Program-made: the position numbers and the translations under genes
The notes under the pieces: model-generated
Databases searched by the model: none
Told to the model about the DNA's origin: nothing
The model's input: only the letters and a program-made list of their open reading frames with translations
Part shown: positions 43,419 to 53,199 of the stretch, piece by piece
Layout: every line of letters starts with the position of its first letter
How positions within the stretch are numbered: position 1 is the first letter of the stretch
Assembly: GCF_021390395.1 (NCBI RefSeq)
Contig: NZ_JAJUWT010000015.1
Coordinates: 1 to 64,000 of the forward strand
From: Saccharothrix sp. S26
GTDB lineage: Bacteria > Actinomycetota > Actinomycetes > Mycobacteriales > Pseudonocardiaceae
Length of the DNA: 64,000 nt
Direction of reading: 5' to 3'

Positions 43419-44198
43419 TCAGTGCTCTTCCGCCAGCGCGGCGCCGATGTAGTTGGCGCTCAGCAGGGCGAAGATGTAGGCCTGAAGGACCATGATCAGC
43501 GCTTCCAGGAACGTCAGCGCGATGGCGAAGAGGAAGGCGATCGGGGCCACCACGACCGTGATGCCGCCGTTGAGCAGCAGGAACTCACCCGCGAGGGTGA
43601 ACACCAGCAGCAGCAGGTGACCCGCGAACATCGCCGCGAAGACCCGGATGGCGAGCGTGAGCGGGTTCAGGACGAACTTCTGGAAGAACTCGATCGGGAT
43701 CAGCAGGATGAGCACGAACCAGGGCGCACCGGGCGGCATGGTGGCGTGCTTCAGGTAGCCGACGAAACCGTGGCGCTTGAAGCCCACGAAGTGGTAAACC
43801 GGATAGATGACCAAGACCGAGACGGCGAGCGGGAAGCCGATGTGCGCCATCGTGGGGAACTGGACGAACGGGACGAGCCCGAACAGGTTGTTCACCAGCA
43901 CGAAGGTGAAGACGGTCAGGATCAGCGGCACGAAGGGCTTGAAGTCCTTGCCGCCGATCTGCTCACGCGCGATCGAGTTGCGCCCGATGTCGTAGGCCGA
44001 CTCGGCGAGGAACTGGAACTTGCCCGGGACGAGCTTCATGTTTCGGGTCGCCAGGATGAAGAACGCCCCGATGATGAGGACCGACAGGACCAGCAGCACC
44101 ATCGGCTTGTCGACCGAGCCGAAGATCGCCGGGGGGAAGAAGTCCTTCACACCGGGCGCGACGAACTCGCCACCCGAGGCCAGCACCAACGTGGTCAC
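43419..44198 (-). CDS. atpB: ATP synthase Fo a subunit
   Basis: A 259-residue a subunit with about six transmembrane helices. The essential Arg is in NPLTLAIRVFAAMFAGHLLL, and the LVNNLFGLVPF region is conserved. The final helix, MVLQAYIFALLSANYIGAALAEEH, is family-typical. It forms the two proton half-channels against the c-ring. GTG at 44198 with GGAAGGAACACA upstream. The 150-bp gap behind the atpI-like gene has no obvious promoter. Confidence 0.96.
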   Translation of the reverse strand: MTTLVLASGGEFVAPGVKDFFPPAIFGSVDKPMVLLVLSVLIIGAFFILATRNMKLVPGKFQFLAESAYDIGRNSIAREQIGGKDFKPFVPLILTVFTFVLVNNLFGLVPFVQFPTMAHIGFPLAVSVLVIYPVYHFVGFKRHGFVGYLKHATMPPGAPWFVLILLIPIEFFQKFVLNPLTLAIRVFAAMFAGHLLLLVFTLAGEFLLLNGGITVVVAPIAFLFAIALTFLEALIMVLQAYIFALLSANYIGAALAEEH

Positions 44199-44350
44199 TG
44201 TGTTCCTTCCGGTTCTCCCGGCCGGCGTTCACTCCGCCGGGGGAATCGTCACGATCGGGACTTAACGTACCTTACGGACCGCAAGCGCCTGCGAGAGGCA
44301 CCCCACCTACCTGGGTGTCCCGTCTTGCGCGCACCGTACCAGCCGGTAGA

Positions 44351-44809
44351 TCAGGTGTTGCCAGGGGTCGGGATGACGATCTGACTGCGACTGCGCCTGG
44401 AGGCGCGCACCTCCATCGCGGTGGCGACCAGGATGGTCGCGGCCATGGTCAGCGCCAGCGCGTTGGTGTGCAGCACGGGGAACTTGCGCAGGAGCAGCAT
44501 CACCGCGAACAGCAGGATCAGCTTGCCCAGGAACCCGGCGAACGCCGCCACCATGATCACCTGGAGCGGCATCGCGGCGGTGCGGTGCATGAGCAGCAGC
44601 GTCCCGGCCGACGACAGGCACGCGATCGCGCCGCCGATCAGCGCCGCGACGAGGCCGGGGACACCTGCGAGCACGGTCCACAGGACCGCGCCCGCGGCCA
44701 CCGTGCCCAGCGCCGCCCACAGCGCGCTGCGGTACATCTCCCCCGCGAGTCGCCGCACGACGGCCTCGTGGGTCCACTCGGTGGTTTCCGCAGGTCGGTC
44801 CTGGCTCAT
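44351..44809 (-). CDS. AtpI-like membrane protein preceding the ATP synthase operon
   Basis: A 152-residue protein with four hydrophobic helices: ALWAALGTVAAGAVLWTVLA, GLVAALIGGAIACLSSAGTLL, VIMVAAFAGFLGKLILLFAVML and NALALTMAATILVATAME. The Gly/Lys-containing third helix GFLGKLILLF is the AtpI/ATP synthase I pattern, and the position immediately before atpB fits. AtpI helps c-ring assembly or Mg transport in other bacteria. The ATG at 44809 lies 7 nt after a TACACT -10, so the transcript is probably leaderless. Confidence 0.85.
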   Translation of the reverse strand: MSQDRPAETTEWTHEAVVRRLAGEMYRSALWAALGTVAAGAVLWTVLAGVPGLVAALIGGAIACLSSAGTLLLMHRTAAMPLQVIMVAAFAGFLGKLILLFAVMLLLRKFPVLHTNALALTMAATILVATAMEVRASRRSRSQIVIPTPGNT

Positions 44810-44816
44810 GTACCAG

Positions 44817-44846
44817 AGTGTAGGAACCTGGCGCGGACGTCCGTCA
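44817..44846 (-). promoter_or_regulatory. Promoter of the ATP synthase operon, leaderless
   Basis: On the minus strand TGACGG (44846-44841) and TACACT (44822-44817) are 18 nt apart, and the -10 is 7 nt before the atpI-like ATG at 44809. Transcription would start at the ATG. This is the best promoter in the window for the atp genes. Confidence 0.55.
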
Positions 44847-45140
44847 CCCCACCCCGGGGCGAGGGCGCGCTGTTCGCGTGCTCGCGCCGCAGGTCCTGCA
44901 CGAAGAAGCGGTCATGTCGTTGCCCCTGCGGGACGTTGGCCGCGGCCAGGTGATCGAGAAAGCGCTCGGCGTCCTGGGCCGCCGGCCCGGTGGCCGCGGC
45001 GGCGAAGGCGGCCGTGAAGCCCGTCCCGGGCAGGTCGCCGAGCCGCCGGAAGAACCCCTGTCGGTCGACTCGGCGGGCAGCTGACCTGCAAGGGGCGAAG
45101 CAGGGGTGGCGGCAGCTCGGGCGCCACCCCGTTCCGCGTT
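44847..45140. other. Intergenic region with a coding-like but startless minus-strand frame
   Basis: No complete gene. The minus-strand frame from about 45090 to 44806 reads like protein (FFRRLGDLPGTGFTAAF, ERFLDHLAAANVPQGQ) with strong third-position GC. It has no ATG or GTG with a ribosome-binding site, and its end runs through the atpI-like promoter. It may be a gene remnant or chance. No hairpin of note was found. Confidence 0.3.
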
Positions 45141-46301
45141 CTACGTGCGGCGCACTTCGCGAAGCCTGGGTATCGCGGAGACCAACAGTGCGAGAACAAG
45201 TCCGATCGCCAGGCACCAGACCACGACCACGACGTCGAACAGCGTCAGCGCGACCGCGCCGAACGCCAGCACACCCGCCCACAAGTAGATCAACAGCACC
45301 GCGCGGCGCTGGGAGTGGCCGATCTCCAGCAGCCGGTGGTGCAGGTGCATCTTGTCCGCGGAGAACGGGCTCTCGCCCCGGCGGGTCCGCCGCACGACGG
45401 CCATCAGCAGGTCCAGCAGGGGCACGAACAGCACCGCGGCCACCACGACCAGCGGCGAGAGCAGGCCGAGGACGTCGGTGGCCCGCACCGACTCGTAGTT
45501 GATCTTCCCGGAGGCCGAGATCGTGGCCGCCGCGAGCATCAGCCCGATCAGCATCGACCCCGAGTCGCCCATGAAGATCCGCGCCGGGTTGAAGTTGTGC
45601 GGCAGGAAGCCCAGGCACGCGCCCGCCAACGTGGCCGCGATCAGCGCGGGCGGGTACGCCCCGACGTCACCGCCGTTGTTGGCCAGCAGGCCGATGGAGA
45701 ACACGCAGGTGGCGGCGGCGGCGATGAGCCCGATGCCCGCGGCCAGGCCGTCCAGCCCGTCCACGAAGTTCATCGCGTTGACCATGGTCACGGCCAGCAG
45801 CACGCTCAGGATCGCGCCCTGGTTCTGGTCCAGCGACAGCAGCGAGCCGGTGCCCTCGCCGTCGTCGCCCCACGGCACCCAGAACAGCAGCCACTGCAGG
45901 CCGAACAGCACCAGGATGCCCGCCGACGTGACCTGGCCGGCGAGTTTCGTCAGGGAGTCCAGCTCGAACCGGTCGTCCAGCACGCCCACGAGCACGATCA
46001 CGCCGCCGCCCACGATCACCGCGTACGGGTCGTAGGAGAAGTCGAACGCCGAGCGCAGCACCGGCAGCTGGTGCGCCAGGAGCATGCCGCCGAGCACCCC
46101 GCCGTACATGGCGAGGCCGCCCATGCGCGGCATGGGTTGGACGTGCACGTCCCGTTGCCGGGGGTAGGCGACCGCGCCGATGCGGAACGCGAACGCGCGC
46201 ACCAGGCCGACGAGCAGGAACGTCACGACGGCGGCGGTCAGCGCGACGAGCAGGTACTCCCGGACGGGGAGGACGTTGGACACGGCAGGCAACTGGCCCA
46301 C
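45141..46301 (-). CDS. wecA: Undecaprenyl/decaprenyl-phosphate GlcNAc-1-phosphate transferase (WecA/Rfe)
   Basis: A 386-residue polyprenyl-phosphate glycosyl-phosphotransferase with about 11 membrane helices. The motifs are DVHVQPMPRMGGLAMYGGVL, VGVLDDRFELD, VNAMNFVDGLDGLAAGI with the catalytic aspartates, FMGDSGSMLIG and the HLHHRLLEIGHS substrate loop. It attaches GlcNAc-1-P to the lipid carrier, starting arabinogalactan or other wall polymers. The place next to the atp genes matches Rv1302. GTG at 46301 is used; a nearby GTG at 46280 is possible. Confidence 0.93.
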   Translation of the reverse strand: MGQLPAVSNVLPVREYLLVALTAAVVTFLLVGLVRAFAFRIGAVAYPRQRDVHVQPMPRMGGLAMYGGVLGGMLLAHQLPVLRSAFDFSYDPYAVIVGGGVIVLVGVLDDRFELDSLTKLAGQVTSAGILVLFGLQWLLFWVPWGDDGEGTGSLLSLDQNQGAILSVLLAVTMVNAMNFVDGLDGLAAGIGLIAAAATCVFSIGLLANNGGDVGAYPPALIAATLAGACLGFLPHNFNPARIFMGDSGSMLIGLMLAAATISASGKINYESVRATDVLGLLSPLVVVAAVLFVPLLDLLMAVVRRTRRGESPFSADKMHLHHRLLEIGHSQRRAVLLIYLWAGVLAFGAVALTLFDVVVVVWCLAIGLVLALLVSAIPRLREVRRT

Positions 46302-46411
46302 GGCAGGCTAGCCCCTCGGCGATGGGGTGTGGGGTGGATCTTGCTGCATCGGATCCCGTCGGGGTGGTTCGTGCGACGGGACCACCACGCTACTCCGATC
46401 GACAAGATCCA

Positions 46412-47062
46412 CTAGCGGGCGACCTCGACTTCGACGCCCAGTGCCTCGGACACCTGGGCCACCGGCACCGCGCCCTCGCGCAGCACCACGGCGTCGGGAC
46501 CGGTCAGGTCGACGATGGTGGAGGCGGTGTTGTCGGTGGCGGGGCCGCCGTCGAGGTAGACGCCGACCTCCTCGCCGAGCTGGTCCCACGCCTCCTGGGC
46601 GGTGGTCGCGGGCGCGAACCCGGACTTGTTGGCGCTCGACACCGCCATCGGGCCGACGTCGCGCAGCAGCTCCAGCGCGACGGGGTGCAGCGGCATCCGC
46701 AGCATCACGGTGCCCCTGGTGTGACCGAGATCCCACGCCAGCGACGGCGCGTGGGGCAGCACGAGCGACAGCCCGCCGGGCCAGAACGCCTCGATCAGCG
46801 CCCGCGCCTGGCGCGGCACGCCGAGGACCAACCCGTCGATGGTGGTCCACGAACCGACCAGCACCGGCACGGGCATGTCGGGCCCGCGACCCTTGGCCTC
46901 CAGCAGGGCACGCACGGCGGACGCGTCGAACGCGTCGCACCCGATGCCGTAGAGCGTGTCGGTGGGGAGGACGACCAGCCGCCCGGACCGGACCGCACCC
47001 GCGGCCGCGGCGAGCCCTGCCGCCCGATCAGCCGGAACGCCACAATCGTAGACCGTGCTCAC
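46412..47062 (-). CDS. L-threonylcarbamoyladenylate synthase (Sua5/YciO/YrdC family)
   Basis: A 216-residue YrdC-type enzyme. GRLVVLPTDTLYGIGCDA and EAKGRGPDMPVPVLVG form the nucleotide/threonine site, with WPGGLSLVLPHA and VGPMAVSSANKSG following. It makes threonylcarbamoyl-AMP for the t6A37 modification of ANN-decoding tRNAs. Position between prmC and wecA matches Rv1301. The length is that of the short TsaC form, without the Sua5 C-terminal domain. GTG start. Confidence 0.93.
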   Translation of the reverse strand: MSTVYDCGVPADRAAGLAAAAGAVRSGRLVVLPTDTLYGIGCDAFDASAVRALLEAKGRGPDMPVPVLVGSWTTIDGLVLGVPRQARALIEAFWPGGLSLVLPHAPSLAWDLGHTRGTVMLRMPLHPVALELLRDVGPMAVSSANKSGFAPATTAQEAWDQLGEEVGVYLDGGPATDNTASTIVDLTGPDAVVLREGAVPVAQVSEALGVEVEVAR

Positions 47063-47134
47063 CCTGCTGATCCAAGCACAGCGCGGAGCGTCGCAGCGGC
47101 CGAGGTCACACCCGACCGCGGCGGCACGGGAGGG

Positions 47135-47782
47135 TCAGCCGCCGCGTCGGCCGAACGCGGCTTCCGCGTCCACCGACCACTGCCGCTTGCGGTGCGCGAC
47201 CACGAAGCCGAAGACCAGCGCGCCGCCGACGAGCACGCCACCCACCGTCACCGCCGGGTCGCCGATCGCGGCGCCGACGAACGGCAGCACCAGCACGGCG
47301 AGCCCGACCACCGCCGCGGTCCACACGTCCGGCTCCACCCACCTCCACCGGCGGGCCCGGTCGAGGCGGTGGAGCAGCTCGGTGGCGAACGCGGTCAGCT
47401 CCGGGTCCGGGCTGACCGCGACGACCTCCTCGGCCAGGGCTCGGCACCGGGCCCACTGCCGGGCCCCGGTGACGACGAGCGCGCCGTCCGGGGTGATGCC
47501 CCGCACCCGCGCCGTGCGGGCCGCCAGCGCGATCGCCAGGTGGGTGCGCAGCACGTCGTCCGCCCGGGCGGTGCCGCCGCGCTCCAGTTCGCCGCGCACC
47601 GCGGCGGCGGCGAGATCGCCCTCGTCGTCGTGCCCGTCGGCCAACGCCGACATCACCGCGTCCAGCGCGCGGGCCAGGCGGACGCGGTCGTGGTCGGCGA
47701 ATTCGGTGAGGTCGACGTGCCGGATGCGGGTCAGGAGCCATTCCCGCAGCTCGCTCCACTCGTTCGGCTTATTGACAGCCAT
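47135..47782 (-). CDS. Predicted membrane protein, unknown function
   Basis: A 215-residue protein. Residues 1-150 are soluble and helical (WSELREWLLTRIRHVDLTEF, RLARALDAVMSALADGHDDE), then two adjacent transmembrane helices (VWTAAVVGLAVLVLPFVGAA and AVTVGGVLVGGALVFGFVVA) and a short basic cytoplasmic tail. I do not recognise the family. The ATG at 47782 follows CGGAGAACCGCCG. It is an accessory insertion between sua5 and prmC, divergent from the secreted protein at 47834 across 51 bp. Confidence 0.65.
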   Translation of the reverse strand: MAVNKPNEWSELREWLLTRIRHVDLTEFADHDRVRLARALDAVMSALADGHDDEGDLAAAAVRGELERGGTARADDVLRTHLAIALAARTARVRGITPDGALVVTGARQWARCRALAEEVVAVSPDPELTAFATELLHRLDRARRWRWVEPDVWTAAVVGLAVLVLPFVGAAIGDPAVTVGGVLVGGALVFGFVVAHRKRQWSVDAEAAFGRRGG

Positions 47783-47833
47783 CGGCGGTTCTCCGATTTA
47801 CTCGGCGGAGCGTTGACCCCCAGATTATCGGCG

Positions 47834-48502
47834 ATGGCGAGGCGTCCGGTGAATGCCAGGAACCCGATCGGCGCGCTTCCGCTGGCGCTGTCGCTGGCCG
47901 TCGCGTACGTCGCCGTGGCCGGGGCGGCGGGTTTCCTGGCGTTGGACGCGCGCACGGCCACGCCCACCACGACCGTCGCGGCGGTCGTGGTGCCGGTGAT
48001 CACCACGACGACCGCGACCACCACCACCGCACCCTCCGCCGCGCCGACCACGACCACCGAACTGCCTCCCGACCTGCGGCGGGTGGACGCCCCGGGCGGC
48101 CTCAGCACCGCGATCCCGGCGGGTTGGGCGGTCGGCGCCGGCACCGTGGCGACCACGCTCGTGGCCACCGACCCGGCCGACCCGCGCCGCGAGATCCGCC
48201 TCGGCGGCGCGCCGGTCACCGACCCGGCGGTGCCCCTGCTCGACCGGATCACCGCCGCCGCGGTCGAGCGGGAACGGGAGCCCGGCCACACCAGGCTCGC
48301 GTTGACCGGCGACCGGATCCGCGATTTCCCGGCGGTGCGGTGGGATTTCGAAGAACTGGTGGAGGGCGCGCCCGAACGGGTGGCCGTGGCGTACTGGGAA
48401 ACGGGTGGGATCGAATACGTGGTTTACGCCCGCGGACCGGCCGGGGAATGGGCGCAGACCCGTTCCCGGCTGGCCGCGCTGATCGACCACGCCCGCCCGT
48501 GA
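47834..48502 (+). CDS. Membrane-anchored or secreted protein with Thr-rich linker
   Basis: A 222-residue protein. A single N-terminal hydrophobic helix (ALPLALSLAVAYVAVAGAAGF) without a lipobox is followed by a Thr-run linker (TTTTATTTTAPSAAP) and a soluble domain, GLSTAIPAGWAVGAGTVAT to GIEYVVYARGP. The PAGW and YVVYA pattern resembles small actinobacterial PsbP/Mog1-like secreted domains, but this is weak. ATG at 47834 or GTG at 47849 may be the start; neither has a strong ribosome-binding site. Role unknown. Confidence 0.6.
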   Translation: MARRPVNARNPIGALPLALSLAVAYVAVAGAAGFLALDARTATPTTTVAAVVVPVITTTTATTTTAPSAAPTTTTELPPDLRRVDAPGGLSTAIPAGWAVGAGTVATTLVATDPADPRREIRLGGAPVTDPAVPLLDRITAAAVEREREPGHTRLALTGDRIRDFPAVRWDFEELVEGAPERVAVAYWETGGIEYVVYARGPAGEWAQTRSRLAALIDHARP

Positions 48503-48553
48503 CCGGGCCGCGGTGATGTCCGGGTCCGGTGCGCGGTCGGGGCGACCGCGAGG

Positions 48554-49414
48554 TCAGACGCGGCGGGCGGTGGCGAAGCGGGGACGCCAGGCCAGGTCGC
48601 GGTGGTCGGCGACGTCGGTCAGCACGCGGCGGGTGGACAGCAGCGCGGGCACGATGACGCCGTGGCTGTCGTCGTGCTCGATCGCCACGTGCCCGCCCGG
48701 CTTGAGCAGCCGCGCGGCCAGCGCGACGACGTGCCGGATCACCTCCAGCCCGTCCTCACCGCCGAACACCGCGTGCCGGGGGTCGTGCTCGGCGACCTCC
48801 GGTTGCACCTCGGTCCCGTCCGGCACGTACGGCGGGTTGCACAGCACCAGGTCGACCTGACCGTCCAGGTCCGCCAGCACGTCCGGCGCGGTCACGTCGC
48901 CCGCGTGCAGGGTGATCGGCGTGTCGCCCGCGACCGCGCGCGCCTCCGCGTTGCGCCGGGCCCAGGCCAGGGCCGCGGGATCGCGCTCCACCGCGTGCAC
49001 GGACGCGCGCGGCAACCGGTGCGCCACCGCGAGCGCCAGCGCGCCGGAACCCGTGCACAGGTCCACCACGACGGGGTCTTTCGACTCCACAGTGGACAGG
49101 CCCCACTCCAGCATCAGCTCGGTCTCCGGGCGCGGGATGAACACCCCCGGGCCGACCTCCAGGTCCAGCCCGCCCAGGTGCGCCCGACCGGTGATGTGCT
49201 GCAACGGCACGCGGGTCGCGCGCTGCCGCACGACCTTGTGCAGCGCGTCCACCACCGGCGGGTCGACCAGCGGGATCAGCGGCAGCCTGGAGCGCTCGAC
49301 GCCGAGCACGTGGGCGGCGAGCAGCTCGGCGTCCACGCGCGGACTGTCGACACCCGCCGCGGCCAGCATCCGCTCCGCTTCGATGATGGCCAGCCGCAAC
49401 GGGTGTCGGGTCAT
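48554..49414 (-). CDS. prmC: Peptide chain release factor N5-glutamine methyltransferase
   Basis: A 286-residue HemK/PrmC enzyme. N-terminal helical domain, PLQHITGRAHLGGL, FIPRPETE (92-99), the SAM motif VVDLCTGSGALALAVA and the substrate Gln-binding NPPY (193-196, in VLCNPPYVPDG). It methylates the GGQ glutamine of release factors, including the product of prfA located 2.6 kb upstream. In mycobacteria hemK directly follows prfA; here lpdA and a hydrolase have been inserted. Confidence 0.95.
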   Translation of the reverse strand: MTRHPLRLAIIEAERMLAAAGVDSPRVDAELLAAHVLGVERSRLPLIPLVDPPVVDALHKVVRQRATRVPLQHITGRAHLGGLDLEVGPGVFIPRPETELMLEWGLSTVESKDPVVVDLCTGSGALALAVAHRLPRASVHAVERDPAALAWARRNAEARAVAGDTPITLHAGDVTAPDVLADLDGQVDLVLCNPPYVPDGTEVQPEVAEHDPRHAVFGGEDGLEVIRHVVALAARLLKPGGHVAIEHDDSHGVIVPALLSTRRVLTDVADHRDLAWRPRFATARRV

Positions 49415-49433
49415 GGCAGCTAGGGTAGGCGGA

Positions 49434-50819
49434 TCAGAAGTTGATCATGTGGCCGGCCAGGCCGTGGACCGCTTCCTTGACCGCCTCGCTCAACGTCGGG
49501 TGCGCGTGCACGTTGCGCGCCACCTCGTGCACGGTCAGGTCCCACTGCTGGGCCAGCGTCAGCTCCGGCAGCAGCTCCGTCACGTCCGGCCCGATCATGT
49601 GCGCGCCGAGCAGCTCGCCGTACTTGGCGTCGCTGATCAGCTTGACGAAGCCGTTCGGGTCCGCCAGGCCGTGCGCCTTGCCGTTCGCGGTGAACGGGAA
49701 CTTCGCCACCCGCACGTCGAAGCCCTTCTCCCGGGCCTGCGCCTCGGTCCAGCCGAACGACGCGATCTGCGGCTGGCAGAACGTCGCGCGCGGGATCATC
49801 GGGAAGTCCAGCTCCATGGTCTCCGCGCCCGCGATGGTCTCGGCGGCGACGATGCCCATGGACTCGGCCGCGTGCGCCAGCATCAGCTTCGCCGTCACGT
49901 CGCCGATGGCGAAGATGTGCGGGACGGTGGTGCGGCCGCGGTTGTCGACCGCGATCGCGCCGCGCTCGGTCAGCCCGACGCCGGTGTTCTCCAGCCCGTA
50001 GCCCTCCACGCGCGGCTGGAAGCCGATCGCCTGGAGGACCTTGTCGGCCTCCAGCACCTCCTGCTGCCCGTCCTTCGACACGGTGACGCGGACCTTCGCG
50101 CCGCTGTCGTCGATGGACTCCACGCGGGTGGACGTGCGCACGTCGATGCCCATGCGCTTGTAGCGCTTGGCCAGCTCGGCGGACACCTCCGCGTCCTCCA
50201 GCGGCACCACCCGGTCGAGGAACTCGACGATGGTGACCTTCACGCCGTAGTTGTGCAGCACGTAGCCGAACTCGACGCCGATGGCGCCCGCGCCGGCGAT
50301 GACGATGCTCTCGGGCAGCTCCTTGGACAGGATCTGCTCCTCGTAGGTCACCACCCGCTCGGACAGCTCGGTGCCGGGCAGGAGCCGGGTCTTCGCGCCC
50401 GCCGCGATGATGGCGTGGTCGAACGTGACGGTCTCGCCGTTCACCTCGATGGTGTTGGCGTCGCGGAACGTGCCGTAGCCGTTGTACTCGGTGATGCCGT
50501 TCTTCTTCATCAGGAAGTGCACGCCCTTGACGCGCCCGTCCGCGACCTTGCGGCTGCGCTCGAAGGCGACGCCGTAGTCGAACTTCACCGTGCCGTCGAC
50601 CTGGATGCCGTAGGTCTTCTGCTCGTGGGTGAACAGGTGCGCGAGCTCCGCGTTGCGCAGGAGGGCCTTCGACGGGATGCAGCCCACGTTCAGGCACACC
50701 CCGCCCCAGTAACGCTCCTCGATGACCGCCGTCTTCAGCCCCAGCTGGGCCGCCCGGATCGCGGCGACGTACCCGCCTGGCCCCGCACCGAGGACCACGA
50801 CGTCAAAGTGTGCGCTCAT
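49434..50819 (-). CDS. lpdA: Dihydrolipoyl dehydrogenase
   Basis: A 461-residue flavoprotein. FAD motif [21 protein letters not shown], redox-active disulphide Cys42/Cys47 in [19 protein letters not shown] motif [15 protein letters not shown], second FAD motif [10 protein letters not shown], and the catalytic His-Glu pair in [10 protein letters not shown]. It is the E3 component of pyruvate and 2-oxoglutarate dehydrogenases or the glycine cleavage system. No E1/E2 genes are near, as in mycobacteria. ATG at 50819. Confidence 0.96.
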   Translation of the reverse strand: MSAHFDVVVLGAGPGGYVAAIRAAQLGLKTAVIEERYWGGVCLNVGCIPSKALLRNAELAHLFTHEQKTYGIQVDGTVKFDYGVAFERSRKVADGRVKGVHFLMKKNGITEYNGYGTFRDANTIEVNGETVTFDHAIIAAGAKTRLLPGTELSERVVTYEEQILSKELPESIVIAGAGAIGVEFGYVLHNYGVKVTIVEFLDRVVPLEDAEVSAELAKRYKRMGIDVRTSTRVESIDDSGAKVRVTVSKDGQQEVLEADKVLQAIGFQPRVEGYGLENTGVGLTERGAIAVDNRGRTTVPHIFAIGDVTAKLMLAHAAESMGIVAAETIAGAETMELDFPMIPRATFCQPQIASFGWTEAQAREKGFDVRVAKFPFTANGKAHGLADPNGFVKLISDAKYGELLGAHMIGPDVTELLPELTLAQQWDLTVHEVARNVHAHPTLSEAVKEAVHGLAGHMINF

Positions 50820-50829
50820 GAACGACACA

Positions 50830-52035
50830 TTAGGTGCCCAGTTGGTCGGACAAGAACTCAACGGTCCGACGCCACGCGTCGGCCCGGGCGGCGGCCGTGG
50901 CGGCGGGTGTGCCGCCCATCGAGAAGGTCACACCCGGGCCGGGCACGACCAGTTGCGTCGCGGGGCGGTGCGGCGGCCCCGCGATCAGGTGTCCTGCCTC
51001 GGGGTATACCACCCGTTCGTGTCGGTGCCGGTGCCCTCGCTCCGTCAACCGGCGCCACGCGACCTCGCTGAGCCCCACGGCCGGCCACGACTCGTCCCGA
51101 CCGGATGAGAGCAGCAACACACCGCCGGCGATGCGCTCGACCGGGATCTCGGCGTCCTCCGCGATGCCGTCGGAGAAGTCGAACGCCGACGTCAGCGCCA
51201 CCGGCTTGCCCGACACGACCCGGTGGCGCAGCTCGTCGGGGATCGAGTACGGCAGGTACGGCAGCGGCCTGCCCTGCCAGGTCCAGGACGCGCCCTCGTG
51301 CTCCAGCTTCGGCAACAACCGCGGGCCGGGCCCGATGCACTGCGTCACCACACCACTGCCCGCCACGCTCACCACGGCCTTGACCTGCGAGAACGTCGAA
51401 CCGACGAGCAGCGCCAGCTCACCGCCGCGCGAGCCGCCGACCACGCCGAGCGCACCCGCCCGCGCGCCGAGCCAGTCCAGCGCCGCCCCGACGTACTCCA
51501 GCGGGATCTCGACCAGGTCGTCCGGCACGCCCGGCACGCCGAAGTAGGCCAGGGCCAGCGCCGCGAACCCGTGCCCGGCCAGCAGCCCGGCGTCCAGCTC
51601 GGGCAACCCGCCCTCGGAGCCGCCGAGCACGACCACGCCGGGGTGGACCTCGCCGTCGTCCGGCTCGAACAGCACGCCGACCAGGCCGTCCTCGCGCACC
51701 TCGGTCCGCCGCACGCCCTCGGGCACGTCGCGCCGGTCCACCTCCACCTTGCCGACCCCGACGACCTCGACCACCGTCGGCCCCGGCTCCTCACCCGTCC
51801 GGGTCATCGACCAGAACAACCCCATCGGGTCGACACCGGAGTAGTCGCCCTCGACGGGCGCGTGCCGGGTCAGGTCCACCACGCCGCGCTCGTCGGCCAG
51901 GAACACCGCCGAGGCCGCCCAGTCGCCCGTCGACGCGCGGATCGTGGCCCGTTCGTCCGGCGGCAGGTCGACCACGCGGATCGCCAGCTCGGCGTCGAGC
52001 GGGGCACTGCGCGGTGTCACCAGGATCTCGGCCAT
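50830..52035 (-). CDS. Acyl-CoA thioesterase / BAAT-family hydrolase
   Basis: A 401-residue protein. Residues 1-130 form the beta-sandwich BAAT N-domain ([35 protein letters not shown]). Residues 140-400 are an alpha/beta hydrolase with [11 protein letters not shown], the nucleophile elbow [13 protein letters not shown], and a C-terminal histidine in YPEAGHLI. Eukaryotic relatives cleave acyl-CoA or conjugate bile acids; in bacteria a thioesterase or carboxylesterase is likely. The elbow is GGSRGG rather than the Cys form, favouring hydrolysis. Starts 21 bp after prfA on the same strand. Confidence 0.88.
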   Translation of the reverse strand: MAEILVTPRSAPLDAELAIRVVDLPPDERATIRASTGDWAASAVFLADERGVVDLTRHAPVEGDYSGVDPMGLFWSMTRTGEEPGPTVVEVVGVGKVEVDRRDVPEGVRRTEVREDGLVGVLFEPDDGEVHPGVVVLGGSEGGLPELDAGLLAGHGFAALALAYFGVPGVPDDLVEIPLEYVGAALDWLGARAGALGVVGGSRGGELALLVGSTFSQVKAVVSVAGSGVVTQCIGPGPRLLPKLEHEGASWTWQGRPLPYLPYSIPDELRHRVVSGKPVALTSAFDFSDGIAEDAEIPVERIAGGVLLLSSGRDESWPAVGLSEVAWRRLTERGHRHRHERVVYPEAGHLIAGPPHRPATQLVVPGPGVTFSMGGTPAATAAARADAWRRTVEFLSDQLGT

Positions 52036-52056
52036 CGCGCGCGCCCTCCTCGTCGC

Positions 52057-53112
52057 TCACCCGCCGGCGAGTCGCTCCGCCCGATCGGCCGCCGCCAACG
52101 CGTCGAGCAACGCGTCGAGATCGCCGTCGAGCACCTGGTCAAGGTTATGGGCTTTGTACCCGACCCGGTGGTCGGAGATGCGTGATTCCGGGAAGTTGTA
52201 GGTGCGGACCCGCTCGGAGCGGTCCACCGTGCGGATCTGCGAGCGGCGGGCGTCCGAAGCCTCCTGCTGCTGCTTCTCCTCGGCCAACGCGGTCAGCCGG
52301 GCCTGGAGCACCTGCATCGCCCGCGCCTTGTTCTGCAACTGGCTGCGCTCGTTCTGGCAGGACACCACGATGCCGGTCGGCAGGTGCGTGATGCGCACCG
52401 CCGAGTCGGTCGTGTTGACGCTCTGCCCGCCCTTGCCCGACGAGCGGAACACGTCCACCCGCAGGTCGTTCTCGTCGATCTCGACCTCGACCTCGTCGAG
52501 CTCGGGGAACACCAGGACGCCGGCGGCGGAGGTGTGGATGCGGCCCTGCGACTCGGTCACCGGCACCCGCTGCACGCGGTGCACGCCACCCTCGTACTTC
52601 AGCCGCGACCACACGCCGTCCGGGGTGTCCGCGCGGCTCTTGATGGCCACCGTGACGTCCTTGTAGCCGCCCAGGTCGGAATCCGTGCCGTCGAGCACTT
52701 CGGCCTTCCACCCGTGGCGTTCGGCGTACCGCAGGTACATGCGCAGCAGGTCGCCCGCGAACAACGCCGACTCCTCGCCACCCTCACCGGACTTGATCTC
52801 CAGCACGACGTCCGCGCTGTCGTGCGGGTCGCGCGGCAGCAGCAGCTCGGTCAGCTTCGACTCCAGCGCCGGGACGGCCTTGGCCAGCTCCTCGGCCTCC
52901 TCGGCGAACACCGCGTCCTCGGCGGCCAGCTCGCGGGCGGTCTCCAGGTCCGACTTGGCCTGCTCCAGCTCGCGAGCGGTCTTCACGATCGGGGTCAGCT
53001 CGGCGTAGCGCTTGCCGAGTTTCCGCGCGCCCGCCTGGTCGGCGTGCACCGAGGGGTCGGCGAGCCTGGCTTCCAGCTCGGCGTGCTCGGCCAGCAGGGC
53101 GTCCAGCGTCAC
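52057..53112 (-). CDS. prfA: Peptide chain release factor 1
   Basis: A 351-residue RF1. The codon-recognition tripeptide PVT is in [18 protein letters not shown], and the catalytic GGQ is in [16 protein letters not shown], followed by [14 protein letters not shown]. The GTG at 53112 ([16 protein letters not shown]) is taken as start because GGAG lies about seven nt upstream and RF1 proteins begin this way. The GGQ glutamine is the target of the prmC product. Confidence 0.96.
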   Translation of the reverse strand: MTLDALLAEHAELEARLADPSVHADQAGARKLGKRYAELTPIVKTARELEQAKSDLETARELAAEDAVFAEEAEELAKAVPALESKLTELLLPRDPHDSADVVLEIKSGEGGEESALFAGDLLRMYLRYAERHGWKAEVLDGTDSDLGGYKDVTVAIKSRADTPDGVWSRLKYEGGVHRVQRVPVTESQGRIHTSAAGVLVFPELDEVEVEIDENDLRVDVFRSSGKGGQSVNTTDSAVRITHLPTGIVVSCQNERSQLQNKARAMQVLQARLTALAEEKQQQEASDARRSQIRTVDRSERVRTYNFPESRISDHRVGYKAHNLDQVLDGDLDALLDALAAADRAERLAGG

Positions 53113-53155
53113 GATCTCGCTCCGGTCTCGGCGTGCTTCGGGGTGTGGAGACGAC

Positions 53156-53192
53156 AACGGCGCCCACCCGCGAGATCGGGGTGGACGCCGTT
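53156..53192. terminator. Hairpin between rpmE and prfA
   Basis: AACGGCGCCCACCC (53156-53169) and GGGTGGACGCCGTT (53179-53192) form a 14-bp stem with one wobble/mismatch and a 9-nt loop. It lies directly after the rpmE stop on the minus strand. It may reduce read-through into prfA. Confidence 0.65.
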
Positions 53193-53199
53193 CTGGCAG

